A stretch of DNA of 64,000 bases from positions 372,001 through 436,000 of the forward strand of contig WHVA01000004.1 of the NCBI GenBank assembly GCA_015179125.1. The letters are read 5' to 3'. Position 1 is the stretch's first letter; each line of letters begins with the position of its first letter. The translations under genes and the position numbers were made by a program. This stretch comes from Gautieria morchelliformis. Taxonomy: Eukaryota > Basidiomycota > Agaricomycetes > Gomphales > Gomphaceae. Positions 32,741-42,872 of the stretch are shown piece by piece. The notes beneath the pieces are model-generated. The model made no database searches, had not been told where the DNA came from, and was given only the letters and a program-made list of their open reading frames with translations.

Positions 32741-33946
32741 CTATTTTTTCACCTCCGTAATGGAGGCTGAAGTCCCCTCGTTAGGGGTCTTCGCTGCCCG
32801 ACCTTTAGAACCGCTACCGCTGGTAGACTTGTTCTTCGGGCAGTCCTTGACGATGTGGCCTTTGGTGCCGCAAAGCAGACAAAGGCCTTGGTCGACCCGA
32901 CATTGGCGCTCCTCGGGAAGTAGTTTGCCATCCTTCCCAAGCTTGCTCGAAATGTCGGGCTGGCTCTTGTTGTTCGAAGAGTTGTTGTTGGAACCCTTGC
33001 CACTGTTGTTAGTCTTGTTGCGGTTCTTATTGTTATTGGAACCGCTGGAAGACTGGTTGTAGTTAGTGGCATTGCTGCTGGACTGATTAGCAGTGCGTGC
33101 ATGCTGGGAGTTATGACCATTGATCATGGCGTCATATTCCTTACGCTCCCAGTAACGGCTGTCGCATTCCAGCATGAAGTTCCTAAGCTCGGCGAGGCTG
33201 CGGAATCAAGGGAAGTGAAGTAAGTCGTCCTTGATTCTTTTGGCCAAGCCCTTGTAGGCGAAGTGTCGGAGGGCCGCATCATTCCACTGATCGATAAAGA
33301 ATCGCGTGGCCTTGTGGTGCTCTTTCATGACGATCTTCTCGAGGTCGATCTCGGCTTGGGCGGCGTTGTCGTATGGGCCGAAGTTGAGCTCGAGTTCGGC
33401 CTTGAAGCTGTCCCAGTCCTCGAGCCAGTCTGGCTCGGGCTGGACTTCGCCGAGGACCGCCGGCTCGTAGTACTGTAGAGCTGAGCCCGACAGGTAAAAA
33501 ATAGCATAGTGCACCTTCGAGGCCCCAGTCTTGAAAGCTGTGGGACGATCTCGAAAGTTGAGCACGCATTGAAGGAAGAAGGTGCGAAGCTTGGCCTGGT
33601 CAGTACCGTCATAACTATCCGGTTTCTTGACCTTGGCTCGTGCTTCGGACTCACGAGGTTTCGCAAGCTTGATGAACACTCGACGCATAAGCTCGTTGTC
33701 CTCAAGGTCACCGAGGTCCTCGGGTGGGAGGTTGGGGAGGTCCTGATCGTTGTCAGAACCTCCAGAGCCATCACCTGGATCACCTGAAGGGTCACCGGGG
33801 TCAGCCCTACCTTTTCCTTTGTTACTAGGCTCGGCGGGGTCTGCCAGGGGTATCCCCGGGGACGGTGGTGAATCGTCGGGGGCTTCTGAGAAACATCGTT
33901 GTTCTGATATACCCCGAAGGGTGCGAGAACGAGTTATCATGGACAT
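32741..33946 (-). pseudogene. gag of Ty3 element 2 with one in-frame stop
   Basis: From ATG 33946 (MSMITRSRTLRGISEQ) through an acidic/Gly-Asp linker and a gag domain (YDGTDQAKLRTFFLQ, WDSFKAELELNFG). TGA at 33203-33205 interrupts LLHFP and FRSLAELRNF. The C-terminal part has an Asn/Ser-rich stretch (SSGSNNNKNRNKTNNSGKG) and a zinc knuckle CLLCGTKGHIVKDC, ending at 32741. The interrupted codon is best explained as CGA to TGA. With CGA the protein would be about 400 residues. It overlaps the pol frame upstream of PR. Confidence 0.9.
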
Positions 33947-33990
33947 AGTGAAGAAAAGGGATACGTAGGGTGTAAGCAGTCTGAAAATAC

Positions 33991-34551
33991 TGTTACGATA
34001 CGATCCGTCGTAAGGTTGACCGAGGTCGGGAGCGAAACCTGAGGTAAGGTCCGAGGTTACGGGGTGAGGTTTGGATGGGGAAGTCGGAGAGGGACTTGGC
34101 TTCAGCTTATGTGCTGCGCCGACCCTACGCACGAGTCCCAACTTCGGGGGCAAACGAATAAGAGGCGAGGTTTGGCTTAAGAGGCGAGGCTTAGAAACTA
34201 GCTAGGGATCGAAGGGATACGATAGTTGATTTTCAGACTGAGGAGTAGGAATGCATACAAGGGGGTTATATACGGGCGAGGGTACGAGTCAGGGGCGAAC
34301 ATACTAGTGGGGGTCAGGGCAAGGTCAGGAGGCCGAGGTCAGGGCGAGGTAATATACGAATGATGCTTGATGGAGCGGAATCAGTAACTAAGGGGATACG
34401 GTCATGGGTTCAAGGTCGGATATGAGCTCAAGCTCGGGCTTGGGCTCGGGCGCGGATAAGGATCATATGTACTCGGGCATGAATATCACAAGGCTCGGGC
34501 TCGGAAGAAGGTTTTACAGGTAAGTAACCGGCCAAAGGCCGGGTTCTCACA
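33991..34551 (-). repeat. 5' LTR of Ty3 element 2
   Basis: 561 bp; edges TGTTACGATACG and GGGTTCTCACA. A TATATAA promoter motif lies at 34266-34272 on the minus strand. The sequence just inside the LTR, where the primer-binding site should be, starts GTATTTTCAGACTGC on the minus strand; I could not match it to a specific tRNA. Confidence 0.93.
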
Positions 34552-34836
34552 CCATCCTCCAGCGGAGGGTCTCCTTACACATTGCACGCACATATTCGCA
34601 CTGCTCAAATTTGGCCATTGTCGGCGGGTTGTCACCACATACACTGACCACCTCCCCCTGCGCGGTTTTGAATGACTCGGGGTACGAGATAGTGGCGAGG
34701 ACGAATGTCGAGATTGCAGCGGCCGTTGTGTCTGTACCGGCTTCGAACCTACACAGTGGGCCATACATTCAGTGAACTTACGCACGAATGAGCACATCAC
34801 TCTATGTCTTACATTGTCCCGGCAAAGTATGCCACC

Positions 34837-35285
34837 TGTGAGGGCAACACTAATGACGAAGCCACAACCAAAGATACTCAAGGAGATAAGAGCCGATACT
34901 AGGACAATGACCAACTGTGTAGTAGGTATCCTCAGTTTATAACTCTACCAACGATAGATACATGGGGACTTGCCTGTGTAGTGGGTATCCTCAGAGATCA
35001 AGCTGAGGAAACGCCACCACACGGGCTACAGTCTTATAGCGCTGGCAAGGCTTACATAATAGGGGAGACGGAAACTTGTAGAAGGTTACAGAAGGTGATG
35101 GAATGTGACATGTGACAGAAGGTGACAGAATATGACATGTGACAGAAGGTGACAGAAGGTGACATGTGACAGAATGTGACAGAATGTGATGGAAGGTTAT
35201 GGAAGGTTATGGAAACTGACGGAAGGTAACGGAAACTCATGGAAGGAAATAGAAACTTGTGGAAGGAAATGCGTGAACCCTGACA
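34837..35285. repeat. Solo LTR (449 bp) in P450 copy A exon
   Basis: Edges TGTGAGGGCAACACTAATGA and GAACCCTGACA, flanked by CCACC (34832-34836 and 35286-35290). The P450 frame on the minus strand reads MDELV then AYFAGTM across the excised site; copy B has MDELDVAYLAGTM uninterrupted. The second half is a run of GTGACAGAAG / ATGGAAGGTTATGGAA-type short repeats. Same family as 38386-38914. Confidence 0.9.
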
Positions 35286-35987
35286 CCACCAGTTCGTCCA
35301 TCACGAACTGTTCCTGGCCCTCCCACAAGCGCGTCACAAACGCGTTATCTGCCGCCAGCTCGCCACGTGCAACCTTTTCCCATACGCTACGAAGGAGGCC
35401 TAAGAATACGCGGTGGTTGAGTGCGTGCTGGTCCAGCGCGGCAGCACGCCATGGGGCGAGTATGTCTGGGAGGCGGTCGAGCGAGGGGAGGAGGTCGACC
35501 AGGTGTGTTCCAGGGTTTGCAGAAGCAAGCATGCGTTCCAGTACTGCATACGAGCATCGAGACGTCATAAATGAGGGTGAGAATGGTGGGGAGGGTCTGT
35601 TTCGCATACCGTCATAGACCTCAGCGATCTGGAAGCCAAATTGACCAGGATGCTGGTTAGACTTGTGGGGTACAGTGAAAAGCTATGCTCATGGCTTTGC
35701 GATTCCCGTCTTCGGAGTCGAGGCCATAACAGACTACAAAGGGATCATCCTGTGGATCAGTGCCTGTATTCATTGCTCTATATGACGTGAACCGATACAA
35801 CATACTCTTCAGCATGACATTTGCAGAGTATTGCCGGAAGTGGTCCATGAACCTTGCGGGCGTGCGCAGGACGTCGCGCATGAGTAGCTTAGTTTCGGCG
35901 GTCTGGATGGGGACATAGGTGGGAGATTTTTGGAGGATCACTTCGCGCTGGAAAGCGGCATGATGCTGGCGCCTGTGTCTCCGTATT

Positions 35988-36536
35988 TGCTCTGATTGAG
36001 AACTGCGCCTGAATGAGCTGGAGGCAGAGCATAGATCGCAAACGCACCTCGCGTGTAGCTTGCATAATATGGCGGCGGATCGAGCGTGGTCACTTCATGG
36101 AAGTTCATGCATACATTTCACCTTGGGGCATTGCTGTTTGCTAGAAGCACAAATTGAAAGATGAATGAGCTTGCCATCTGCACAACGTAGCCACTTACTG
36201 GCAAATACTATAATCAACCACTTTGGACCTGTCATGTACAACACGCAAATTATCGAAGAAAAACGCCATGCCATGTTCCGTGTGCGACATTCCCGATCAG
36301 ACGAACTTGACGCCTCTAGCTCCCCAAACCTACAGTTCTTTGAAAGGATCATCAGGATGAGTGTCCGCCTGGGGCCGGGGTGTTGATCGACCTCAATTAA
36401 TTGGATCTGTAGGAAATGTGACAGTTTACCAGGTCCGGGCTCTTTAGACTTGCCTGGGTTATCCCTTGTCAACATTTGACACTTTGATGATTCGGCAGTG
36501 CGTGAACCTTCATAGCCACTTACCGGCAAATTTTAC
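35988..36536. repeat. Dispersed repeat family R552, copy 2
   Basis: Near-identical to 12171-12722. Its left edge replaces the 5' part of P450 copy A: the match with P450 copy B ends at GTGTCTCCGTA just before it. A 40-bp block (AGCCACTTACTGGCAAA ... CAATCAACCACTT) recurs near both 36190 and 36515. Confidence 0.82.
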
Positions 36537-36552
36537 AATCAACCACTTCGGG

Positions 36553-36900
36553 CTTGACAGGCACTGTGGATAGCGGAACCACTGAAAACCTTTAGTTTCA
36601 ACCATTGAAATTTCAGTGGCTAAATCACTGCGTTCTGTACATAATCCACTGAGTTTCCGAGATAAAGCCACTGAATTGTTTTCAGTGGAAAAGTGTTCAT
36701 ACCCATGAGTTTATTTCAGTGTGCATATCATGTAATTTCAGTGAGTTATTATCGCATTTCCATGTTTAAATCATTGGATTTAAGTAGTAATATCATACAA
36801 ATTCAGTGTTTATATCATGGGCACTATAATGAGTTATCACCGAGGTTTCATGGGGTAATCATGGAATGTCGGCTCAAATACACCAATAACTCAGTGTAAC
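36553..36900. repeat. Cluster of CACTG/CAGTG motifs in both orientations
   Basis: From CAGGCACTGTGG to AACTCAGTGTAAC there are many CACTGA/TCAGTG words, several as CCACTGAA or TTTCAGTGG, spaced 20-40 bp. The outermost words are inverted relative to each other, so a small CACTG-ended foldback or MITE is possible. No TSD was found and no coding sequence is present. Confidence 0.5.
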
Positions 36901-37202
36901 AAGAGTGGAAATACCCATGGGTGGCTCCCCGCATTCCCGTGATTTCTTTGCTGTTTTTCATTTGTTAGAGCCTGAGCTAGAAGGCGGATTTTCTGTGACT
37001 TGGGCACCCAAAGCCAGCGGAAGATCCAATGAAATATAGTGAAATAGCAGTCTATTTCTGGATGATATTCTAGTAATAACAGGCATATAAGATGTAAAAT
37101 ACCTGCCAAGTCATTGAATTTCTATGGAGATACCACTGTATTCCAGCGTCTGGCGGGTCGGGAAAGGCGGCCGCGAGCATGGTGTGCGGATAACGCTCCG
37201 TG
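36901..37202. other. No gene recognised
   Basis: Unique-looking sequence between two repeats. Nothing recognisable on either strand. Confidence 0.4.
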
Positions 37203-37470
37203 AGAGACGTGTCCGGGGCGCAGGTCATGTACAACACGCAAATTATGGAAGAAAAACTCCATGTTCCGTGTGCGACAGGAAGTTCCAGATCGGACATGCA
37301 AAGATGCCTCTAGCTCCTCAAACCTGTACAGTTCTTTGAAAGCATCATCAGAGTGTCACCCTTCGATTGACCTCAATTAATTGGATCTAATCGGGTAAGA
37401 AACGTGACAGTTTATCAGGTACGGGGCTTTAGACTTGCCGCTATCCCTTGTGACATCAACTTCAATGATT
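37203..37470. repeat. Dispersed repeat family R552, diverged partial copy 3
   Basis: Shares AGGTCATGTACAACACGCAA, CCATGTTCCGTGTGCGAC, TTGACCTCAATTAATTGGAT and AACGTGACAGTTTA in the same order as copies 1 and 2, with deletions. Older than the other two. Confidence 0.7.
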
Positions 37471-37820
37471 CTTTCTGCTTGCACGAGTTCATTACTGGCA
37501 GTGTACATCCAAGCAATAACTTACATGCTGAGGACACCATCATGATATGGCTCCACATGCATGCCAGTGGGTTCATTGTCCTCCGTGACGCCACTGGACC
37601 AGGGACTCGGCTCATATCAGCTTCCACTCCACTACAGTGCTCCCTCCTAACACATACCCCTTGGGATAGGCCTTGGAGTATGTTTTATGAGGGAGTATGC
37701 GGTTTTGGAGAGATTTAGGGTTAGGGTTAGCGGTGCGGCACCTGCCGAAGAGTACTAGTGTGGAGGCTATTTATGGGTGAAATTACTAGTGAATTTGTCA
37801 CCCTTCAAGTTCTTCATCCC
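37471..37820. other. No gene recognised; short telomere-like array
   Basis: Contains TTTAGGGTTAGGGTTAG at 37714-37730. TTAGGG is the usual fungal telomere repeat, but only two and a half units are present. No gene was seen. Confidence 0.5.
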
Positions 37821-38385
37821 AGCAGCCCATGTCCTCTGTCCAAATGAACCCAACATCATCTCCAGCTTATGGGCAAACAGATCGTCAATGTCTCAAACAT
37901 ATTTCCTCAAAAGCAACCCAACCTGAAGAGCTTCATTACGCATAGGAGCAGGTTCAATGGGTATGTCGCTATCAATGTTGTCACTATTGTCCTTGTTTTC
38001 TTCATGTGTTGTTCCAGGTGCCCAAGCAAGCCACAGCCCCAGTGCCTCCAAAGGATGGCCCAGCCTCAAATGGACATGGACCGCATGCACCGAAGTGGCC
38101 ACCCCTCAGTAACCTGCTATGGTGCTGCAAACCCAGGCACTATGCTAGGGAATGCAGCCAAGCTGTCAATGTCTGGACCATGGCTCTCAAAAAGAACCTA
38201 GAAATGATCCCCCAAGCTCCTCGCCCTGGTCGATGTAAACCAAGTGAACCCAAGATGGCAGAGAACCTGCAGCTCGGGAAACAGCAGATGATGTAGAGGA
38301 GCTGATGTTGCCTTCTGTGGACTGCAGGGGCCAAGTGGTATGTCTGAACCTTCCACTCGGTCCTCCTCCACTCCTTCTGCTCTTC
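37821..38385 (+). pseudogene. Remnant of a Ty3 gag (zinc-knuckle region)
   Basis: Around 38095-38165 the plus strand encodes LLWCCKPRHYARECSQAVNV, which matches the CX2CX4HX4C knuckle of element 1 gag (FRCQQPGHYARECPQAFDI) with the second knuckle Cys position and the Gly altered. Downstream LEMIPQAPRPG parallels LELLPEFLALAD. No long frame survives. The DNA to 38385 also matches repeat copy 13260-13390. Confidence 0.65.
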
Positions 38386-38914
38386 TGTGAGGGCAACACT
38401 AATGATGAAGTCACAACCTAAAGATACTCAAGGAGATAGTGGCTGATACAAGGACAATAACCAACTGTGTAGTGGGTATCCTCAGTTTATAAGTCTACCA
38501 ACAATAGATACATGGGGACTTGCCTGTGTAGTGGGTATCCTCAGAGATCAAGCTGAGGAAACGCCACCACACTGGCTACAGTCTTATAGCGCTGGCAAGG
38601 TTTACATAATAGGGGAGGCGGAAACTTGTAGAAGGTTGTGGAAACTCGTGGGAGATGATAGAAACTCGTAGAAGGTTACGGAAACTGATGGAAGGTGACG
38701 GAAACCGATGGAAGGTGACGGAAACTGACGGAAGGTGATGGAAACTGACGGAAGGTGATGGAAACTGACGGAAGGTGACGGAAACTGACGGAAGGTGACG
38801 GAAACTGACGGAAGGTGACGGAAACTGACGGAAGGTGACGGAAACTGACGGAAGGTGACGGAAACTCTTGGAAGGAAATAGAAACTTGTGGAAGGAAACA
38901 CATGAACCCTGACA
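38386..38914. repeat. Solo LTR (529 bp) with internal 20-bp minisatellite
   Basis: Edges TGTGAGGGCAACACTAATGA and GAACCCTGACA, flanked by TCTTC (38381-38385 and 38915-38919). The paralogous site at about 13390 reads TGCTCTTCCCATTCCTTGG without insertion, which proves the boundaries. Same family as 34837-35285, sharing TACCAACAATAGATACATGG-like and CAAGCTGAGGAAACGCCACC sequence. Confidence 0.93.
38676..38868. repeat. 20-bp minisatellite inside the LTR
   Basis: About nine tandem units of GGAAGGTGACGGAAACTGAC with a few transitions (GATGGAAACTGA). Because 20 is not a multiple of three, all frames read as repeating peptides such as FRQFPSPSVSFRHLPSVSVT on the minus strand. These are not genes. 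Confidence 0.93.
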
Positions 38915-38931
38915 TCTTCCCATTCCTTGGC

Positions 38932-39204
38932 TCAACAGGCATGGCACTGATCTGGGCAACAGCTCATAGAGATCTTGCCGGACTGCCAGTCAATCTCCAG
39001 GTTGTCATTTTGGAGCCAAGGGAAGCTGAGTATGATGTCTTCCTTTCCAAGGGAGGTGACTGCAAACATAGTCCTCTCAGAATATCCATCAAACTGAAGA
39101 ATGGCATCCATGACCACTGTGATCACTCCTGAGGCATTCAGACTTCCGTCGACATTGCACACTAGGATTAGTTGTTGGAGCTTCTGTGTGGTGAAGTGGT
39201 TCAT
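38932..39204 (-). pseudogene. Remnant of a Ty3 protease
   Basis: On the minus strand FTTQKLQQLILVCNVDGSLN, DAILQFDGYSERTMFAVTS and LGKEDIILSFPWLQ match the protease C-terminal half of element 1 (LTTRKLQRAIPVFNVDGSPN and so on). It is opposite in orientation to the gag remnant at 37821-38385, so the parent element has been rearranged. It includes no active-site Asp. Confidence 0.75.
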
Positions 39205-39264
39205 TTAAAAAGATTTAAATTGAAAAAACTTCTCAGACTCATTCAGAGTCTACATCCAGAAGTA

Positions 39265-39301
39265 AGATAGAGGACGCCCTAATAGGGCACCCTTATGTAA
39301 T
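39265..39301 (+). repeat. Left terminal inverted repeat of the 3.19-kb transposon
   Basis: AGATAGAGGACGCCCTAATA followed by GGGCACCCTTATGTAAT. The inner CGCCCTAATAGGGC is itself palindromic. Confidence 0.9.
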
Positions 39302-39641
39302 CTAGTTTAGCCCAATATTTTGAGCTCAAATAGACGTTCACACGGTCAATTTTTCGCAACTTTGCATCCTACAATCCATCCAAATAACCTCTAGAAATGA
39401 TTCCTAGGAAACAGAATATTATTTGAATAAAAATTGAGCTATATATAGACTAAAAAACTTGAATTTTACAGAAGTGCATGAAATCACTTCTATGATGTGA
39501 GGACATGCTCAGAAAATTTTGGGGCAGGGACGATGAAGAAATTTGGCCACTTATGTAAGCGATCACGTGACATAAGCAGAGTGCGAAAATTGAAGAAAAG
39601 CTCGCTGAACCAACCGCATCTCTGTACCTTGCGCATCCAGC

Positions 39642-42284
39642 ATGGGCCGGAACTCTAAAGCACGATTAGCATGCCTCAAAAACCTGAGAAAGGGTGCCTC
39701 CAATGACCATGGTGTAACTGTAGAGGATGATGCCGCAAACTGGGAGGATGAGTCTGATGATGTGGATTACAACCAGACCACCTTGGGAACAATGCAGGAG
39801 AGCTCAAACATGGAGCGAGAGGGCTCAGAAGCTGATGTTGAAGAGATCCATGGCCAATTCGCTTTTGTGGAGGATGACCTGTCTGATGATGAATCAGACT
39901 TGGACTCTGAAGATGGGGACTGGGAGCTGGATGATGAAGAGGAAGCAGAGATCAATGATGAAGCAGCACTGCTCACCTTTTCTGAGGTGCTTCGGACAGG
40001 CCAAGAGCTTGCAACAGCTGCTGAAAAGCTGAAATGGAGTCAAAAGAAGCGCCCCCAGCAATACACGAAAAATTCTGCACGGACACTCAGGCGACGAAAA
40101 GGTCTTCGGGAAAAGCTCGCAGCTATGGGACAGCCCCCAATATCAGTCTGGATGCAATCAGTGAAGGAGACTGCTAAAAACAACAGGGAGGACTCAGAGA
40201 CTGTTTGTGATTCTGTGGAAATGCAAGATGGACCTGCATCTCCGAAGATGGTAAGCGTTTGAGATAACAATGACAGCATTGCTTACAAGGTCTCCAGCAC
40301 CAATACCATGACTTCCAAGAGGAAGAAGAGGAAGAATCCTCAGAGGACTCTGCCACTGATGATGTGAATTCTAAGAATATATTGGCAGACCGTCAAATGC
40401 GTGTTAACAAACTCTTGGAGGAGATGCGAAAGGGCCACATACCAATCGATGATCAAAATGAAGAAGAAGCGACTGCAGATGGAGCATTGAACATCTTGAA
40501 TTACAAGAATTTCACAGAACTGCGTCGAGCAAGGGCAAAACTGAGTGTCAAAGCACGTGATCCAAAACTTGCTGTTATTTTTCGTTCACGAATTACTGCA
40601 ATGGTTGGGACACTCAACTTGTACATGGACACAGAGCTGTCATATTCATGGAGAGAAGCCTCTCTGGTTGTTGCTAAATCACTGGGGCTTGGAGTTCAGA
40701 GTGGATCAAAACGAGCGCGCAACATACGCACCTGGATTCATCAATTCCTTGCCTCTGGCAAACTACCCACTCATCATCGAGGTCAGAACCATTCATCCAT
40801 CTTGGACCATGAAGATTTTGCACAAGAGATCCAGCTTCATCTGATGGAAAAGGCCAAGGGTGGCTATGTTTGAGCGCAGGATATTGTAGACTTTGTTGCC
40901 ACACCTGAGATGCAAGCGAAGTTAGGATCAAAAGCACGGAATATCTCAGTGAGGACTGCCCGACGATGGCTGAAGAAGTTGGATTGGCAATATGGTCGAA
41001 AGAAGAATGGCATGTACATTGATGGTCATGAACGAGAAGATGTTGTTCAATACCGAAAGGAGTTCCTTACATGATGGAAAGAGTATGAAAAACACATGTT
41101 TACCTATGACAACATTGATAACACCCTGAGAGGCTTCCCAGTTCCTCAAAAGGGCAGATTTCAACTCATTCTAGTCACCCATGATGAATCCACATTCTAT
41201 GCATATGATCGCCGAAAGACTCAATGGTCTCATTCAAGTGACAAGGCAACCCCACAGCGCAAAGGTGAAGGTGCCTCCTTGATGACTTCTGACTTTGTCA
41301 CCTCAGAATGGGGACGGCTTACTGATGGCAATGAGTGCATACCTTTCCAACCCAGTAACATCACTGACCGGTTTGCTGAATTTAGTGAGGCACGCATCAT
41401 TTTCAAAGCTGGGAAGGACCGTGATGGATACTTCTCCTGTGATGACTTGATGTGACAGGTAGAAAAAGCAATTGACATCTTTGAATATAAGGTCAATGGA
41501 TTTGCCACTGGCCTCTTTGCATTTGACAATGCCCCTAGCCACCAAAAGCGAGCTGCTGATGCCCTTTCTGCACGAAAAATGCCCAAGGGTGCAAGCAAGG
41601 ATTGGGTGCCAAATAAAGACACACCAAGGATGCGAAATGGTTCTTTTGGGACTGGTGCTAATCAGCAATCACAAGATTTTTATTACCCAGATGACCATCC
41701 GACAATGCCTGGATGGTTTAAAGGCATGGAGACTATTATTCATGAGAGGGGTCTTTGGCCACAAACTGGAACCTTGAATGCCCAGTGTCCAGGCTTCAAA
41801 TGTGAGACAGGGAAGACAGCCTGCTGCTGCCAGCGTCTTTTATTTTGTCAGCCCGACTTTTGTTCACAGAAATCACAGCTTGAGGAGTACATCACCTCCT
41901 GTGGCCACATTTGTGAATTTTATCCAAAATTTCATTGTGAGCTCAACTTTATTGAGCAATACTGGGGTGCAGTCAAGTTCCGATACAGGTCAAGTGCACA
42001 AACAACAGATATGGATGCCATGGAGCGCAATGTGATTGCATGCCTTGATGATATCCCATTGATCCAAATTCGGCGGTCAGTGGTTTCCACATCATCTGAA
42101 TATGGATTACTCATTGTTTTTTTTTTTTTTTTGGAGTAACTATGCAAATAGATCTGCCAGATTCATTTCAGCATACTCACAAGGTCTTTCTGGCTCAATG
42201 GCTGCCTGGGCAAACCGAAGGTATCATGGACACCAGACTTTACCCCCTTGGATGGCTGAGAAAGCAAAGGCTGCCTATGCATAG
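39642..42284 (+). pseudogene. DDE transposase of the 3.19-kb element, three in-frame TGA codons
   Basis: Exons 39642-40250, 40298-42075 and 42137-42284, joined by 47- and 61-bp GT-AG introns in phase; about 844 codons. The N-terminus is highly acidic (DDLSDDESDLDSEDGDWELD). The middle has a basic DNA-binding-like region (RARNIRTWIHQFL, RTARRWLKKLDW). Catalytic blocks are VTHDESTFYAYD (Asp 1), GLFAFDNAPSHQ (Asp 2) and CELNFIEQYWG (Glu). The C-terminus is NRRYHGHQTLPPWM. TGA codons at 40871-40873, 41072-41074 and 41453-41455 break one otherwise continuous frame; each fits a former CGA. Family resemblance is to basidiomycete transposases with HDE and DN motifs; exact clade uncertain. Confidence 0.82.
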
Positions 42285-42398
42285 CACTTTGGTACTTAAT
42301 ACATTACAATACATAGACTATGGGTGGGAGGCATCCTTGATGTGAAATCTAATGAGTATTTTTTTTTTTTTTACTCGACTTCAGGATTTTGGCCACTT

Positions 42399-42416
42399 TT
42401 AGGGTTAGGGTTAGGG
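42399..42416 (+). repeat. (TTAGGG)3 inside transposon end
   Basis: Three perfect telomere-type hexamers immediately before the right inverted repeat. The left end has none in the matching place. Confidence 0.85.
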
Positions 42417-42417
42417 A

Positions 42418-42453
42418 TTATGTAAGGGTGCCCTATTAGGGCGTCCTCTATCT
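42418..42453 (-). repeat. Right terminal inverted repeat of the 3.19-kb transposon
   Basis: Plus strand ATTATGTAAGGGTGCCCTAT then TAGGGCGTCCTCTATCT, inverse of 39265-39301 with TG/CA mismatches near the inner end. Confidence 0.9.
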
Positions 42454-42455
42454 TA

Positions 42456-42872
42456 TCTGGTTGACCCCCATGCCCTCATTCACAGCTGACCCCCTCCTCG
42501 TGCATGAGAGGAACATCCCCTGTTTTAACTCCACATCTCCATCATTATCTACCTATTACAGACTATGTCATGCAATCTCATTCCAGGCGGGCACCTTGCC
42601 AGATGCCCACCATATTCCCTAAAAGCTCACTGACCAAGCCCCACTGTGAGCCCACGCAATTCATCAGAGTATAAGCAAGGTACATGCTTATCACATGTTG
42701 AATTGCATGCATGCGCCAGGCTGGCCACAACCCTGCCAACACCATGTTGACTGCAGTGTGCAGGGTGCACAAGGCACGCTTGTGCCTCCCCGAGTTCCAC
42801 AGAACTCAACTCCACATGCACAAGGGTTTGTGTCTCAGGGTTCACCCTGTAGTAAGTGCCGCTGCACAGTGG
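42456..42872. repeat. Degenerate Ty3-derived repeat, copy 2 (continuation)
   Basis: Continues the repeat interrupted at 39264; matches 13500-13910 (GTTGACCCCCATGCCCTCAT, GCATGAGAGGAACATCC, GCACAAGGCACGCTTGTGCC). It ends at the LTR element starting 42873. Confidence 0.8.

Larger units (their letters stand above)
26562..34551 (-). mobile_element. Full-length Ty3/gypsy chromovirus-type retrotransposon, element 2 (7,990 bp)
   Basis: Both LTRs (26562-27124 and 33991-34551) and the TSD CCATC (26557-26561, 34552-34556) are present. The target is the P450 copy A exon. On the minus strand the order is 5' LTR, gag, PR, RT, RNase H, integrase, chromodomain, then a purine tract (AAGGAGGGGATAC) directly before the 3' LTR. 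A chromodomain at the end of integrase marks the chromovirus branch. Between pol and the 3' LTR lies an antisense gene (27297-28434). A 497-bp solo LTR interrupts integrase. By eye the LTRs differ at about 15 positions plus one small indel, mostly transitions. Confidence 0.95.
25742..35984 (-). pseudogene. Cytochrome P450, copy A (disrupted by two LTR-element insertions, N-terminus lost)
   Basis: Exons lie at 25742-26561 and 34552-35984. Recognisable parts are GDTWRQH-like helix C remains near 35970, helix I EAGTDTTAAA (about 34740), the K-helix ExxR motif KETLRWR (about 34580), a FEPHRW motif, and FGFGR separated by an intron from ICPGRYLA, the heme-cysteine loop. The C-terminus is ALKHL. 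Ty3 element 2 sits inside the exon just after LRWRM, and a solo LTR is inside the exon just before helix I. The 5' end is cut off at 35984 where repeat R552 starts. Spliced at the canonical sites, the Arg codon of FxxGxRxCxG becomes TG/A, a stop. Would have been a membrane-bound microsomal monooxygenase. Confidence 0.85.
39265..42453 (+). mobile_element. TIR DNA transposon (3,189 bp, TA target)
   Basis: Ends AGATAGAGGACGCCCTAATA at the left and its inverted copy at the right (CCTCTATCT at 42453). The terminal inverted repeats are about 36 bp with two mismatches, and TA duplicates are at 39263-39264 and 42454-42455. The empty site is visible in the repeat copy near 13490. Inside is a three-exon transposase gene with in-frame stops. 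A TA target, DDE signature and inverted ends fit the broad Tc1/mariner (IS630) group. (TTAGGG)3 lies 37 bp inside the right end. Confidence 0.9.

Noticed and set aside
38576..38959. Three minus-strand frames with FRHLPSVSVTFRQFPSPSVS repeats
   Set aside because: Products of the 20-bp minisatellite inside the solo LTR; all three frames are open, as expected for a period not divisible by three.
37714..42416. A chromosome end near the TTAGGG arrays
   Set aside because: Arrays are only two to three units long, one lies inside a transposon end, and gene-bearing sequence continues on both sides.
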